From: Apostichopus japonicus
Taxonomy: Eukaryota > Echinodermata > Holothuroidea > Aspidochirotida > Stichopodidae
Length of the DNA: 64,000 bases
Assembly: GCF_037975245.1 (NCBI RefSeq)
Contig: NC_092565.1
Location: 2,364,499 to 2,428,498, forward strand
Direction of reading: 5' to 3'
Made by a program: the position numbers and the translations under genes. Below, piece by piece: positions 49,301-60,706 of this stretch (its first letter is position 1; each line of letters starts with the position of its first letter). The notes beneath the pieces were generated by a model, which did not search any database, was not told the origin of the DNA, and worked only from the letters and a program-made list of their open reading frames with translations.

Positions 49301-52300
49301 AAATTGTCTCAACTCATAACATTTTGTGGAAAGCGATGATTCAAATATTGCATGATATTCTTAAAAACAATTCAACTATAACTTCATACTATGGTCGCTT
49401 TTAGTTGAACTGTGTGTCAAAAGGCCTAATGTTATGATATTTGAGTGCACACATATGATAGCCTATATAACACAAACTTCGCTATCTCTAGTAGTTGGTT
49501 GTTTTGAGAAGCAGTTTTGTTTTATTTGAAAAGAAACAAATGTTCTCATTCCAAAATGTGCATAGGCCTAGTTGTGTGTGAGTGTGTACTTGTTTGTCAA
49601 AAGAAGTTTGCATAAATTATGCCAGACGCAAGCAGTTTAAAGATTATGAGTCAATAGCTAAAACATATTCCGTCCCGGATGCAGAATCCAGCATTCGTAA
49701 CAATGCTGACAAAATACCAAGTATGAAGTTTATGTACATGCAAGCTTTAGTTGGTGAGTTATCATGTTTAGGGGTCACACACAAACACAAACAATCACAT
49801 CATCACATCACCATCACATACAGTACATTTCTTTTGCCTTTCAATAGCAAGGAACCAAAATTATGCATAATTCTCAGTCATAACTCTTAACACCACTACA
49901 GTATCACGCCCAGGTAGCAAATAGGAATCTTAAGGCAGCAGTGCTTGTTAAAGTACCCATAACTGCTGGTCATCACACCTTTATATATAAATATTGCCCA
50001 AAGTATAGACTGCACCCTGTCAAACATGAGAAGCAAGAAATGTTACTTACACGACTGGGGCGCTTGGAAACGACAAAGCTGATGACAAGCAGCATAACCA
50101 GACCAAAGGCAGATACAAGACGAATGGGTTCACGAATAATAAGAGTGAAAACTCCAGAGGCGGTTAGGAGAGTAACCATGGATACTACCATGAAAAATTT
50201 GACCAAGCTGAAAGAAAGATATGTGATACAAATTGAAGATTAGGAAGGAAGAAGTGGGGGGGGCGGGAGGAGGGCAGTGCTTAAAGGACATGTAGTTAAG
50301 GTAGATAGGATCGTGCATATGTAGAGTTGGAGACAGGTAAGAGAGGGGTGTAGTAATTCCATAATTGTGGTTTAAGTTACTTGCAGCGAAACTAAAGTCA
50401 AACCTCTTAAAGAAATTCAAATTGGGGCATTGCATTGGTCATGACTTATAAAATTAGACAAGTAGAGAGCTTTATTATTGATTCCAGGAATTCAGGAACG
50501 ATCAATGCTGTCATAAGCAATTTAACCTATTGTTTACTTTGCCCTTCATTAGTCCATTGTTACACAGATGGACCAGATTTGATTTGCATTCAATCCTAAA
50601 ACTACTTCAAGACTGGCTCATGTGAAAAGAATGACTTTAAATCACCAATTCAAATGAAAGATTCACTAAATGGTTCATTTTCTATATCAATTACAAATGG
50701 AACAGTTTATACCTTGGCTACTAACTTACATATACTATATTTATAGCCAATTGAATCCAAGTACTGTACAATTTCTGGTCAATTAGGAAAGGTGCTTGCA
50801 AGTTATATCTTAGAATGCACTAATTGAGAGACACCTTTTGCCTCCCGCATTCTTGGACAATTGAGCATGTTTTCTAAATTTGACAAGTAAGTTTAAGTCT
50901 TACAGTCATATGTGATCTGAAATAACATCTGGAACACATTTCTTTGATATTTCATAGGGGACTCACAAAGAGGTGGTCTTTTTATGCTGGTTGATGCAGG
51001 TTTGCATCGGCAGGAAAAGCTGTTTTTCAAGACTATCACTAAACTGGTTCCAGAGGAAACTGATGGAAAAGTAGGCGGCAACACTCATGGTGAGAAGAAG
51101 CAGGGATAAGGCACGATGGAAATCCAAGAACAGCACGTAGAGTACAAATCCCAGATACAATGTGAGAATACCGGCCTTCAGGCACCAGAGGACAGTCTTT
51201 TTATTGTCGTCGTATAGTGCACCAACTGCTTCTTCCACATATTCAATCATCTGCAACATAAAGAAATATTACATTACTGTGGACTACGCACATGAATACA
51301 TACATACATGTACAGTATCAAACAATACTACCTATACAGTATATTCCAATCAGAACACTTGTATGAAAGTTCACTACAATAGACACACTTTATTTTGATT
51401 TTTTAATTTTTCTATTAATCACATTCAGATGCTCAATGATTGCCATAGATTAAATGGACTTATATCGGGAAAACTTAATGGCAATCCTTGGATCATCCTA
51501 TTAACATTCACTACATTATGAAATTATAACATTTCACGGCATTACAAGTATTACAAGGCTGCAATATTTGTTCACTCACTTTGGTAATGCTATTGCCTTG
51601 GTGACTGTCATCCTCCTTTGGCATCCTCGCTTCCACATCAGTCGAGTCATCTCGACAAGCTCCAACAGCCTGATAACGATAAAACAAAATTATTTATCAA
51701 GTTGCATACTAACTGTATGTCACATGGCACAAACATTTAACCACATGCTCTTTTGTACAGTTAATTTGATTTTATTATTCCAATTATCTTACAGAATGAT
51801 TCAATACAATTAAGAAGAGGTGCATTACATTCCACCCTCCAGGCTATACACAAACACTTATAAAAGGAACATTAAGTCCCCCTCATGGCCAATTTATCTC
51901 ACTCAAGAAACCAGGATGTCAAGAGGCTAAGCAGTTCATTGGTTTTTATACACTGTCAAAACCTAACTAGGGATGCACCGGATCCAAATTTTTGGATCCG
52001 GCCGGAACCGGATTTTGCCGGATAGAACATGAAATCCGGTCATTACACAAAAGAATATCATTAATAAGAAGTAGAAGTATGAAACAAGGAGCAAATCTTA
52101 GGTGAGGTATACGCATATTATAAAGAAGGTGAAATTAAGACCCCATTTATGAGATTAAATATGACTAGAAGTGGTGTAATCTACATTCTTTAATAAAATA
52201 ACTACAATATAATTGTTGACAAGCTTGATACAGTATGTAAATTTGTTTGCTGGAAAAATACTGCATACTACTTATGAAGTTTGTTTTAAAACGGGAAGCT

Positions 52301-55300
52301 ACATGTCACAAATCTCATACTTTATACTGAATAAAAAGATTATTTAATTGGATCTTTAGAAACAGTGGGTCAGACCATTGAGAAAATTAAAGTAAACATG
52401 TTAAACCTAATTTTTCCTTACTTTGAATGTTTTTATTAATTTTTGGAAATAGTTTACATTGATTTAAGTTAATACCAACACCTTTTTAAGGAATAATTCA
52501 GGCCAGATTTTGAAAAAGATCCGGCCAGATTTTGAAAAAGATCCGGCCGGATTTTGCAAAATATCTGGCCGGAACCGGATAATTGCTCACTATCCGGCCG
52601 GATAGTCCGGCTGGACCGGATATCCGGTGCATCCCTAAACCTAACTGTCATGCCTAATCCTAGATTTTCAAGTGTCATATATGGTTGAGAAGTGGATGAA
52701 GGACCTTTCACTTACAGTACTCACTAATTTAATCTAACAACAATGACTCTACTGTATGTCACTACAACCTGTTTGCAAACTCATTACAGTAGGTCCAATG
52801 GCATTAAGCACCACAACAAGCCTACAGTAGGTTTGATGGCATTGATGCACTCACTTAAATCTAGATACCAAGAATCAAACAGTCCTCCAATGAAAGCACA
52901 TACTCAGGGTTTCTCCTTGATAGTATAAGGTAGTAACTTGCTTGAGAGAACATTTGGTGCCGAAAACGCCATTGGAGCGTGAAGCACTCAAACCCCGGCT
53001 GAGGGTCCAGGGACTGCCTTAGGGGGTACCAGGGCAACACCCTGGTGGGGGCCCAGGCAGAATTTGTAAACATGGTCATATTTTCCGTCTTCATATACAG
53101 TGGAAACAGAATACACTACGCTATTTGCTTTCTTACTATAAGTTTGTAAATCATTTGTACCTAGCATAATGTGACTGCACACATCATATAATGTTAAGGT
53201 CTCTTCGTCACAATCACAAAACGTTTCTGACACTTAATGTCATGATTATGAGTAGAAGCATATTATTTTTCAGAAGGATTCTTAATATTTAAATGAATGA
53301 TCAATTTCCCCACCAAATTGATATGCATTAAAATATGTGTTAGCAATTTATTTGGAGAAACACTAGCCGAGATCCTTTCCGTAACTTCTGTTGTGTGATT
53401 TGTTACTCTGATCATCTACCTTCAACACTTTAAGTCTTAAATAGAAAAATGTAATCCAACTGAGTCACGAACTGGTTGCAGAAATGAAAGGATGACATTG
53501 TGTGATAAATAAAACTGATTTCATGTAGAAAAGACATTAGCGTATCCTAACTAAGCATTTAACTATCCCTTGTGTTTATTGCAACCAAAATGAAAACATT
53601 TTCTTCAATTTTCTCACTTATATAATACAAAAGGGCAAGTGCTTTGTGCTTGAAAGTTTTTGTAACAAACCAGCAACAAATATGTAAACTTTATTACAAT
53701 ATGTCTACCACTAATTGAGGGTTTTAACGAATCAAAACTGCATCCAATATTCTTTGCAGCTATTTAAAAGGCATAGCTGGTGGTTTTTCGACATCCTCTA
53801 ATCCGTTCAAATTGATGTTACATTGAAAATTTACAATTGTACCTTTCTATTGATGTATGGCACATGGTATTATTTTTTGTTGGGACTCGGTAAAACTTGA
53901 TCAAACCTAGCACTTTTGGACGAGGAATTGCTCTTTTCCCCAAAATTTTATAAGCGCTCACGTGAGTGCAGGAAAAATTTTGATCAAGCTATTCACTTCA
54001 GCACTATTACTACGCCTAAGCGACACTCTGTATACTGTTAATATCAAAAAGCCAATGAATTATGAGGTAGGAAGTTGCAAATATGCTTCTGAAAACCGAA
54101 GTATAAGTTTCTTTTTCGTTTCCCAGTCATCAAACCGATGATAAAAGTTGAAGGCTTTGGATTAATTTTGTAAGTAGCACCTGCAAGGAATTTCTCGAAA
54201 CCCGGGGTTTCCCACCGTCTGCAGGCAGTATTGTCTACGCAGAGGCTCTCTAAAGGTAAAGTGGCCCTAATTTTGAAATATGCCTAAGCTCATTTGCCAC
54301 AATTGCCCCGTTACTTTAATGTGCATACTCAATTGTTTACCTTCGGCGGTGATTTACCCCATAGTTGCAGGAAAGAAAGATCATAAAGTCTTCACTGTAC
54401 AATAGGCCTGTGTGAATAAGTTCTCTTAAGCAGAACCTACGGAGCTAACTTAGTGATGCACAATAACATTTTAATTAAAGAATTGTGCCAAAAATTAGTT
54501 AACAAATGTGTGAACAATTCTAACAACCATTTCTTTCTCTTGTAGCTGCATGTTTATTTTGTAGGAGTGAAGTTAATAAATGGTTCACTTTCTTACGAGA
54601 AGTACCTGGAAAGTCCATTGTTATTGTTTCGCGGTACACTCTGCAGAATGATGTCACACGGTGACCTGTACGTTCATGAGCTTTTATGCATCACGTTTCT
54701 GGTCAGTGAGAATCTGCTAACTTTGACATCAAATGTCTCTAAAGTACTGTCTATTTCGACTAAACAGGAACCATGGTATTGTTTGTGCACTAAAATACTC
54801 CGCATGGTGACATGTACTTTTGTTCTTTTGTGAAACAGTTCATTCTGAGGCATGTTCATTTGTACCTCCTGCACTGAAGTATGCACTAGTTACACCCCTG
54901 ATCAAGAATCCTCAGTCGGAGGCCACTGTGTTGAAGAACTATAGGCCTGTTTCCAATTTGTCCTTCCTCTCTAAAGTTCTTGAGAGAGTCATAGTTAAGA
55001 GACTTTCTGCCCATCTGAATGCTACAGGAAATGCTGAAGTGATGCAGTCCGCTTACCGCCACGGACATAGTACAGAAACCGCTCTTGTTCGTGAACAAAA
55101 TGACCTTCTTCAGTCAGTTCATTCACAAGGAGCAGCCATCCTTGTTCTATTAGAGTCTATCAGCAGCGTTTGACACTATCGACCAACCGACACTCTTAAG
55201 AATCCTTCTACTTAGCTTCGGCATCGCAGGAGATGCACTTGCTTGGCTAGTCTTATTTATCTTTACGGTCTAAGGCTGTAAAAATTAATGATAGTACATC

Positions 55301-58300
55301 ACAAAAAGTTCACCTGCAATATGGGGAATCCCCAAGGCTCTGTCCTGGGACCAGTGTTGTTTACCATCTATACTTCACCTCTTGGAGATATTGCTTGAGC
55401 GCGCAATCTTTCATACCATCTTTATGCGGATGATACACAGCTGTATCTTTCCTTCAAACCACAAGATTCCACCTCAATTGAGAACACTTTTAGTTAATGA
55501 AGAAAATACAATTCTTGTCCTTGTGTTCAAAGCAAGGAATGGTTTAGCCCCAGTTTACCTACAAGAGCTTCTCCAAGAATTCAGACCTAACAGGGTACTT
55601 CATTCAAGCGTACAACATATGCTGTTCCTACTGTTCGCAATTCCACCTATGGGGAACGTTGCTTTGCTAGATCAGCTCCACAGCTCTGGAACAGTCTCCC
55701 CATACATCTGAAAACAATCCAGCATGTGTCAACTTTCCAGAAAGAACTCAAGACGTTCTTATTCATGAATGCGTATCCATTTGTTTAACACCGGTTGTGT
55801 CCATTTTGGGTACTTTGCTCCTGCAGCGCTTCTGAGCAGTTTTTTTTTAACTGGATAAAAGCACTTTACAAATTCTTATATTATTATTATTATGTTTACA
55901 CATTTAGGCTACAAATTGGTTTGATTATACTAAGGACTATACATACAAGATTGGGCTAATAACTAGTTTAACTTGTATGTATTTTGTTTGGAGGCGGTTA
56001 ATAAGGCTCTGGATCCGGGCCTAAGACCTTGACCTACTGAAGATTGGCGAAATAAGCATTAAATTAAGCATCTATTTAACTTACAATTGAGTATATAGGC
56101 ACCCCTTATGGAACCTAAGAGAGGGTCAATAAGCACCAATGCCTCACTTACGGTATTCAACCAACGATAAGGTAAGCACCAGAGCAATGCATATTGAACA
56201 AATGATCCGATAAATGAGCAAGAGCCTCATCCTTATTGCACTGATCATCGGGTAAATATCTCCTATCAAATGGAATTCCCCATTGCGACTTGAAGACTCA
56301 CGCACAAAGAAATGATTGTTGCCTGTAATCTGACCTAGATCGAATGAGGTGTGACAAAAGTGTTAGACACCACCCAGAAAATAAGCACACATAAGCTACA
56401 GTCATTACCCACAACAAAGTGTAGACTCACGTCAAATATCATGAAATGGCTGGAAAGAGTGGTACTAAAACTCCTTCTTGCTGAAAAAGGTGTTGTTCTA
56501 GATAAAAATCAGTTTGCCTACCAAAGCAATAGAGGTGTTGATGACCCCATACTTGTTTACTTGCATGGTGTCTTGAAGCACTTAGACCAACCCAAGACGT
56601 CTGTGGGGTCAATCTTCATTGACTTCTCCAGTGCATTTAACACAGATATTAAGACCAATATATTAGTACAAAACTGTTAGACATGCAAGTGAACTATAAC
56701 ATCGTTCTGTGGGTCCTCAATTATATGCGTTGTAGACCTCAGATGGTTAGAATTGGTGATTCCAGATCTGACCAGTGTGTCATTAGTACGGGCGCCCCCC
56801 AAGGATGTGTGTTCTCACCAGTGCTGTTCTGCTTGTACACAAATGATTGTAAAGTATCGAGTGACCAATGCAATATTATCAAATATGCTGATGATACCGT
56901 GCTGACTGGTCTTCTTTATAATAATGACAGCTCTGCCTTTGTTAGTGAAGTACAGAAGTTTGTAAGTTGGTGTAAAAATAACAGTCTGTCAATGTTAAAT
57001 ATAAGTAAGACTAAGGAACTAATGTTTGATCTTAGGAAAGGCAATAATGTTCATGATCATGTCATAATCGATGGCAAAGTAGTTGAGAGGGTAGAAAGCT
57101 ACCTGTACAAGTACCTGGGAACGTATATTGAAAATAAACTTAATTGGAATGTTCACATAAAAGCTGTTAAGGGTAAAGCCTGCCAAAGACTGTATATCCT
57201 TAGAAAATTAAAACAATGCAGAGTTAAGTATACGATCATGAAATTATTCTACCAGTCAATCATCCTAAGTGTTCTAACATCTAGTATGTATATATGTTTC
57301 TTTGGCAGTATGCCGAAGAAGTGCAGGGCAGAGCTGGAACGTGTTTGGAAGTTAGCTGAACGCTGTATTGGTGTCAAGCCTTCCATCACTCTCATCCATA
57401 TATGAAGAGAGTCTGATAAAAGAAACTAAATAATATAAAAGAAGATCATACACACCCTTTTTACAGTCTTATCATGTTCAACAGATTCAGGCTACAATTA
57501 CAGGTGCCCCATACTAAAACATCCAGGTTCCGTAATTCTTTCTTACCTGAGGCAATACACTTGTTTTCGCGTGCAAAGCGATCTGGCTACAGGGTGTGAT
57601 CTGTCACTTGCAGCCCTCTGTGCTGATTCTGTTACTGTTCTGGTTCTGCTCATTTAGTTTTATTCTCGTAGTTGTTCACTTATAGTTTGTTTATTGTATG
57701 GTTTTGTTTGTATTCACTACTGTTTTATGTTTACTGTCGACGGGAAATCATTTTGCGTTTTTGTTTTCTGAAATGGACAATATAGTTTTCTATCTATTTA
57801 CATAGCAGCGATGGACATTTCAGGTCCAGATAAAGATAACAAAGTATCAGGTTTCATTACTGTCTGCATTTTGGAGCGACAAAAAAAAATTTTTCACTTG
57901 CAGGCAACGGAAAGTAATTTCAGAGGGTAGCACGCGGTTTGGGGCAAGTCTTTAATGCCTTTAGTAGTACTTTAAGCTAAAACTTAAAAGTAGGCCTATC
58001 TTGTTACACTACAGTGTTACTTAATTACTAAAAGATGTGTTGTTCTGAATTGCATTTATGAAGTACAGTAATATAACCAGTGGCGTAGCCAGCGGGGGGG
58101 GGGGGGGGGGCAGGGGGGTGGGAGCCCCCCAGTTGAAATGCTCGCCCCCCACTTGCCCCCCCAAATGGAATTATAGACTGAGAAAAAAAACTTGAATGCA
58201 CACTAAATATGTTGCTGGGCCTATGTGCATATTACCATGGTTTTTATGCAATTTTTATTCTTTACCTTTTACCTAGTTCTCTATCTGCGAAATTGGGTGG

Positions 58301-60706
58301 CCAAAATAAAAATCACTTCCATGGGAACATTGCCTTGAAAAAGAATTTGACCCAAGCAGCAGCGCAAAAAAACGCCACTGTCTCTGTATTGTCAAATGTG
58401 GAAACGGGTTGGCAATTTAATTAAACGGTCTCCGCGGCACTCACAAGCGGAGGCTACGTTCAGTTTATGTTCACATGGTTATCCCTGATCTCTGGATTGT
58501 GTTCCGAAATGATTCACACGTGAGTGACGTGTATGGCAGAATATATCACAGTATTTAGAAACAATTTGCATTTTGACTGAAACTTTCAACATGTTTTGCT
58601 ATGCCTACATGACCAATCGCGATGTGTTTCTTGGGTTAGGTACATTCAACACAGAACAGCCTAGTAGTCTATATACGTTTGTGTTTCCGTAGTGAGCTCA
58701 TAGGCCCAAGGTGACCAGACGTCCCCGAGTTTCGGGGACAGTCCCCGATTACAGTGTGCTGTCCCCGATGAACAAGTGTCCCCGAAAATGTCCCTGATTC
58801 GTCAAAATGTTCAGGAATTTCGAAAATATCCCACATTATTAGTAAAATAATTGTAAAAACAAAATTTAGTCAAGTGTGCAGTCGCAGAACGGAACTTATA
58901 ACCAGTATTTCAGGTGGAGACACTGTTAAAAATATGCTAGATCGATTTAGCCTAGCACTCTTTCGACCGTATAAATGGCAACTACGGCGACACAACGACA
59001 CTTATAGTGTGAGCATGAGCAAATCACAAGCTCTCAAAGAACCATGTAAAGTAAATGGATTTCATTTAAGAAAAAGCTACATTTTTGAAAATAAAATTGA
59101 TTTAAAAAGTGCTTCAATGTATCACCATTTTACATCTAAGCACCTTAGGCACTTGAAAATTTTCAAAAGGAGAGGAGGACAGCCCCTCCCCTTAAACCCC
59201 TCCCCCATATCAGTCACGCATTAAATGCCCCCGAATTCAGTCACAAAATATGTTCACCTTATAGGGCGCGAAATTCGTCGATAAGTTCGCAGACAGTCAT
59301 CAGAATAGGCAAATTAACCTTCGCAAGACTGTTTGAGTGAGCCCTAGAAAGTGCAAAAGAAGGGCCCGAAGGGGGAATGATAACATCTTTTGTTGATTGG
59401 GGGGGGGGGTGTGGTTACACTCCCAGGCAAGTCAGTTATCATGCTGATCATCTTTGAATACTGACAGAAAGAGCATAGTCTATTCAGATTTTTAAAGAGA
59501 ATTATTGATGACTTTTTCAGTGATCTGTTTTATCGTTAATAATACCTATGTGGAAATAACATAAAACGTCAGCTAACTAGAGTGACCATCTGTACCCTAC
59601 ATTGCTGACACAATACCTGATTTGCCACAGTTTGTCATGCAAACTGTTTGGTACAGTAAGTCTTTTGTACTAGCTTAGTCTGCCCCACCAATCAGACCCT
59701 TCGCCCCCCCCCTTTGCCCCCCAGATGGAAAAGTCTGGCTACGCCACTGAATATAACTAATATATATCATATAATAATAATAATAATAATCGCCTGTTAT
59801 TTTTACAACGCTTAAGCCTTAAAGGGTGTGAAGACTCGCGCAAAAACAAACGTCTAATGCCGGTAATCTGACCTAGTTTCGAATGAGGTGTAACAGAAGT
59901 GTTAGACACCACCATCCATCCCAGAAAATTACACACACACAGCTTGCAACCATCGGTAATTAGACACTAGTGTACAGTCACTGCATACAGCTGCGGTTAA
60001 TACGCACACACAGCACAGTGTACAACGATACAGCGATGGACATCAAAGGTCCAGCTAAAGATAACAAGGTATCACATTTCATTGCTGTACTGTCTGCATT
60101 TTGTAGCGACACGGACAAAACGTCACTTGCAAGCAACGGAAAGTTAACATTTTCAGATGGCCGCACGCGGTTTGGGGCGAGTCTTCAATGCCTTTAAGGG
60201 TGACCACAAATGTGGGAGAAACCTGCAAGCGCTAAGTTATGGATTACAGATTACACGTTGGGTGGCTCCCAATTCGTTCTTCGTCTTCCAGTATAGTGCT
60301 AACTTCATCTTTGAAGACTCATGCACTTCAACATTTAAACTCAAATTTGGAATTAATGTGGTCCCCAGCCAAAATGATGCTTTTCGAAAGTACGAGCTAT
60401 TCTATAATTACTTAGAATTTAGGCTTAGCCCAGGTAATCTCTATGACTAGGCCTAAGTATAACTAAGGCAGAATGCGCCTACCTTAACATAACTGTAACA
60501 CTAACATAACAGTTAGGCTACCAGTACCCACTACCAAGTACTAGTACTATCACGAGTAGTAGTAGTAGTAGCGTAGTAGTACTAGTAGTGTTACCAACCT
60601 GACTATTCTCAATGGATTTACATTTCGACCGTTTTTCTTCTTCCGAATCTTCGATGCTAAGCTCTTCGTACTTGGTTTTCTCAAAGTTTTCTTCACCTGA
60701 TGTCAT
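43255..60706 (-). CDS. SLC28-type concentrative nucleoside transporter (11 exons including a candidate first exon, 628 aa)
   Basis: Exons in order of transcription: 60706-60599 (candidate), 51669-51580, 51250-50967, 50207-50051, 48023-47829, 47076-46915, 46269-46013, 45688-45520, 45286-45125, 44538-44358, 43376-43255. Phases agree at every junction. CNT proteins are plasma-membrane symporters that take up nucleosides using sodium or proton gradients. Visible family blocks are L-D-F-H-R-A-L (TM2 region), [25 protein letters not shown], the I-I-S-A-P-A-A-L block with [15 protein letters not shown] (E511), [10 protein letters not shown] (N544, S547), R-A-L-I-A and M-T-A-C-I-A-G. Helical hairpin 1 is odd: residues 331-335 read G-M-T-I-V where human CNT3 has G-Q-T-E-S, so the nucleobase-binding Gln and Glu are absent. 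The C-terminal tail is short, Thr-rich and not conserved. The gene is convergent with the sideroflexin gene. Confidence 0.9.
43829..44192 (+). mobile_element. TTAA-type MITE, copy B (364 bp) in the last transporter intron
   Basis: TTAA at 43825-43828 and 44193-44196, same ends and body as the copies at 9016 and 59823. Confidence 0.82.
44358..44538 (-). CDS. Nucleoside transporter exon 10
   Basis: Residues 529-588 plus one base. [12 protein letters not shown]544-F-G-S547 keeps both ribose-contact residues. It ends in M-T-A-C-I-A, the last membrane helix. Confidence 0.95.
45125..45286 (-). CDS. Nucleoside transporter exon 9, helical hairpin 2 region
   Basis: Residues 475-528. K-T-F-L-N-E511-F-V-A-F holds the glutamate that in bacterial and human CNTs contacts the ribose. 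Donor GTATGT. Confidence 0.95.
45520..45688 (-). CDS. Nucleoside transporter exon 8
   Basis: Residues 418-474. It encodes an amphipathic segment G-A-I-D-G-T-K followed by a helix and L-W-L-G-N-M, matching the CNT scaffold helix. Donor GTAAGTT. Confidence 0.93.
46013..46269 (-). CDS. Nucleoside transporter exon 7, second half of hairpin 1 and TM5
   Basis: Residues 333-417 plus two bases. It begins [11 protein letters not shown] against the usual T-E-S/A-P-L-L-V-R-P-Y-L. The downstream G-G-F-A-T-I-A-G-S and Y-P-E-T-E blocks are well kept. Confidence 0.95.
46915..47076 (-). CDS. Nucleoside transporter exon 6, first half of helical hairpin 1
   Basis: Residues 279-332. V-L-P-V-I-I-F and F-G-I-M-Q are family signatures. 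The end A-A-A-N327-V-F-L-G-M332 keeps the sodium-site Asn but has Met where Gln is usual. Donor GTCAGT. Confidence 0.93.
47602..47812. repeat. 23-bp tandem repeat, about 9 copies, in a transporter intron
   Basis: The unit is AATTATATTTGACAGAATGTATG with interspersed variants (TAACAG, TAACGG). Eight 23-bp units run from 47602 to 47785, and a divergent ninth ends 16 bp from the exon at 47829. Confidence 0.92.
47829..48023 (-). CDS. Nucleoside transporter exon 5
   Basis: Residues 214-278, including I-L-R-T-Q-A-G-F and G-A-D-F-V-F-G, strongly conserved in CNTs. The donor GTAAGTT lies 16 nt from a 23-bp tandem repeat in the next intron. Confidence 0.95.
50051..50207 (-). CDS. Nucleoside transporter exon 4, TM3 region
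   Basis: Residues 161-213, two membrane helices ending in S-K-R-P-S-R, equivalent to F-S-K-Y-P-T-R of human CNT3. Acceptor TTTCAG, donor GTAAGT. Confidence 0.9.
50967..51250 (-). CDS. Nucleoside transporter exon 3, TM1-TM2
   Basis: Residues 67-160 and two bases of 161. Two long hydrophobic stretches flank L-D-F-H-R-A-L, the CNT hallmark between the first membrane helices. Acceptor TTGCAG, donor GTGAGT. Confidence 0.9.
51580..51669 (-). CDS. Nucleoside transporter exon 2
   Basis: 30 codons, phase 0 at both ends, rich in Asp, Glu and Ser. The acceptor is TATCAG and the donor GTGAGT. It contains an internal Met (M-P-K-E-D-D), which is an alternative start. Confidence 0.7.
51968..52637 (+). mobile_element. 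670-bp hAT-type MITE, TAGGGATGCACCGGAT ends
   Basis: Inverted ends TAGGGATGCACCGGAT and ATCCGGTGCATCCCTA with the perfect duplication AACCTAAC (51960-51967, 52638-52645). ATCCGGCC repeats are found in the subterminal parts. It lies in the probable first intron of the transporter, 300 bp upstream of exon 2. Confidence 0.88.
52646..53759. other. Part of probable transporter intron 1
   Basis: Mostly unique-looking. A GC-rich patch at 52960-53060 (GGGGGTACCAGGGCAACACC and similar) has the look of a transposon interior, but no ends were found. Confidence 0.45.
53760..54186 (-). repeat. Dispersed repeat, copy 2, in transporter intron 1
   Basis: Inverted partner of 33546-33999, similar over most of its length with small gaps. 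No ORF, target duplication or clear terminal repeats were found. Confidence 0.7.
54836..55895 (+). pseudogene. LINE fragment in transporter intron 1 (antisense to the gene)
   Basis: [27 protein letters not shown] and, after a frameshift, F-D-T-I-D-Q. The RT middle is partly deleted. C-terminal blocks ([10 protein letters not shown]) reappear from about 55500. The 3' end is an ACTTTACAA-type tail with an ATT repeat at 55880-55895. Confidence 0.8.
56287..57962 (+). mobile_element. TTAA-type MITE, copy D, split by a LINE
   Basis: The left half 56287-56423 and right half 57799-57962 match the other copies and are separated by the LINE at 56424-57798. Its TTAA flanks are decayed, so it is older than the LINE. 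Confidence 0.8.
56424..57798 (+). pseudogene. LINE of a second family inserted in a TTAA MITE
   Basis: RT with [10 protein letters not shown], then after one stop at 56678 [23 protein letters not shown] (catalytic Y-A-D-D), W-C-K-N-N-S-L-S and K-Y-L-G-T-Y-I. The longest piece is 240 codons (56683-57405). The Rex1/CR1-superclade style is my inference. The insertion split a MITE copy between GTGTA (left) and CATAGCAG (right). Only one stop breaks the core RT, so it is younger than the other LINEs here. Confidence 0.85.
58078..59749 (+). mobile_element. 1672-bp hAT-type element, CAGTGGCGTAGCCAG ends
   Basis: Inverted ends CAGTGGCGTAGCCAG and the perfect duplication AATATAAC (58070-58077, 59750-59757). 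The interior at 59130-59218 resembles 3310-3400 and 3865-3937 (CATCTAAG followed by GGGGAGG / CCCCTCCCC). No transposase is visible. Confidence 0.85.
59823..60193 (+). mobile_element. TTAA-type MITE, copy C (371 bp)
   Basis: TTAA at 59819-59822 and 60194-60197. The inverted ends start AGGGTGTGAAGACTCGCGC and AGGCATTGAAGACTCGCCC. It is inserted into a repeat whose uninterrupted relative lies at 35525-35695 on the minus strand. Confidence 0.85.
60599..60706 (-). CDS. Candidate first coding exon of the nucleoside transporter
   Basis: Starts M-T-S-G-E-E-N-F and encodes 36 acidic, hydrophilic residues, as expected of the cytoplasmic N-terminus of a CNT. The ATG has A at -3. It ends in phase 0, matching the phase-0 start of the exon at 51669, but the donor (CAG then GTTGGT) is weak. 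The same frame stays open upstream for 35 codons to another ATG. If wrong, translation could start at the Met inside exon 51669-51580, giving a 577-aa protein. Confidence 0.5.

Noticed and set aside
49941-50243. Plus-strand ORF of 100 codons
   Set aside because: Antisense to transporter exon 50051-50207.
52861-53233. Minus-strand ORFs as upstream transporter exons
   Set aside because: No splice sites in matching phase and no CNT-like sequence. The GC-rich patch looks repeat-derived.
58709-58790. Separate MITE starting GGTGACCAGACGTCCCCG
   Set aside because: It looks like a known style of transposon end, but no partner end or duplication was found within the 58078-59749 element.
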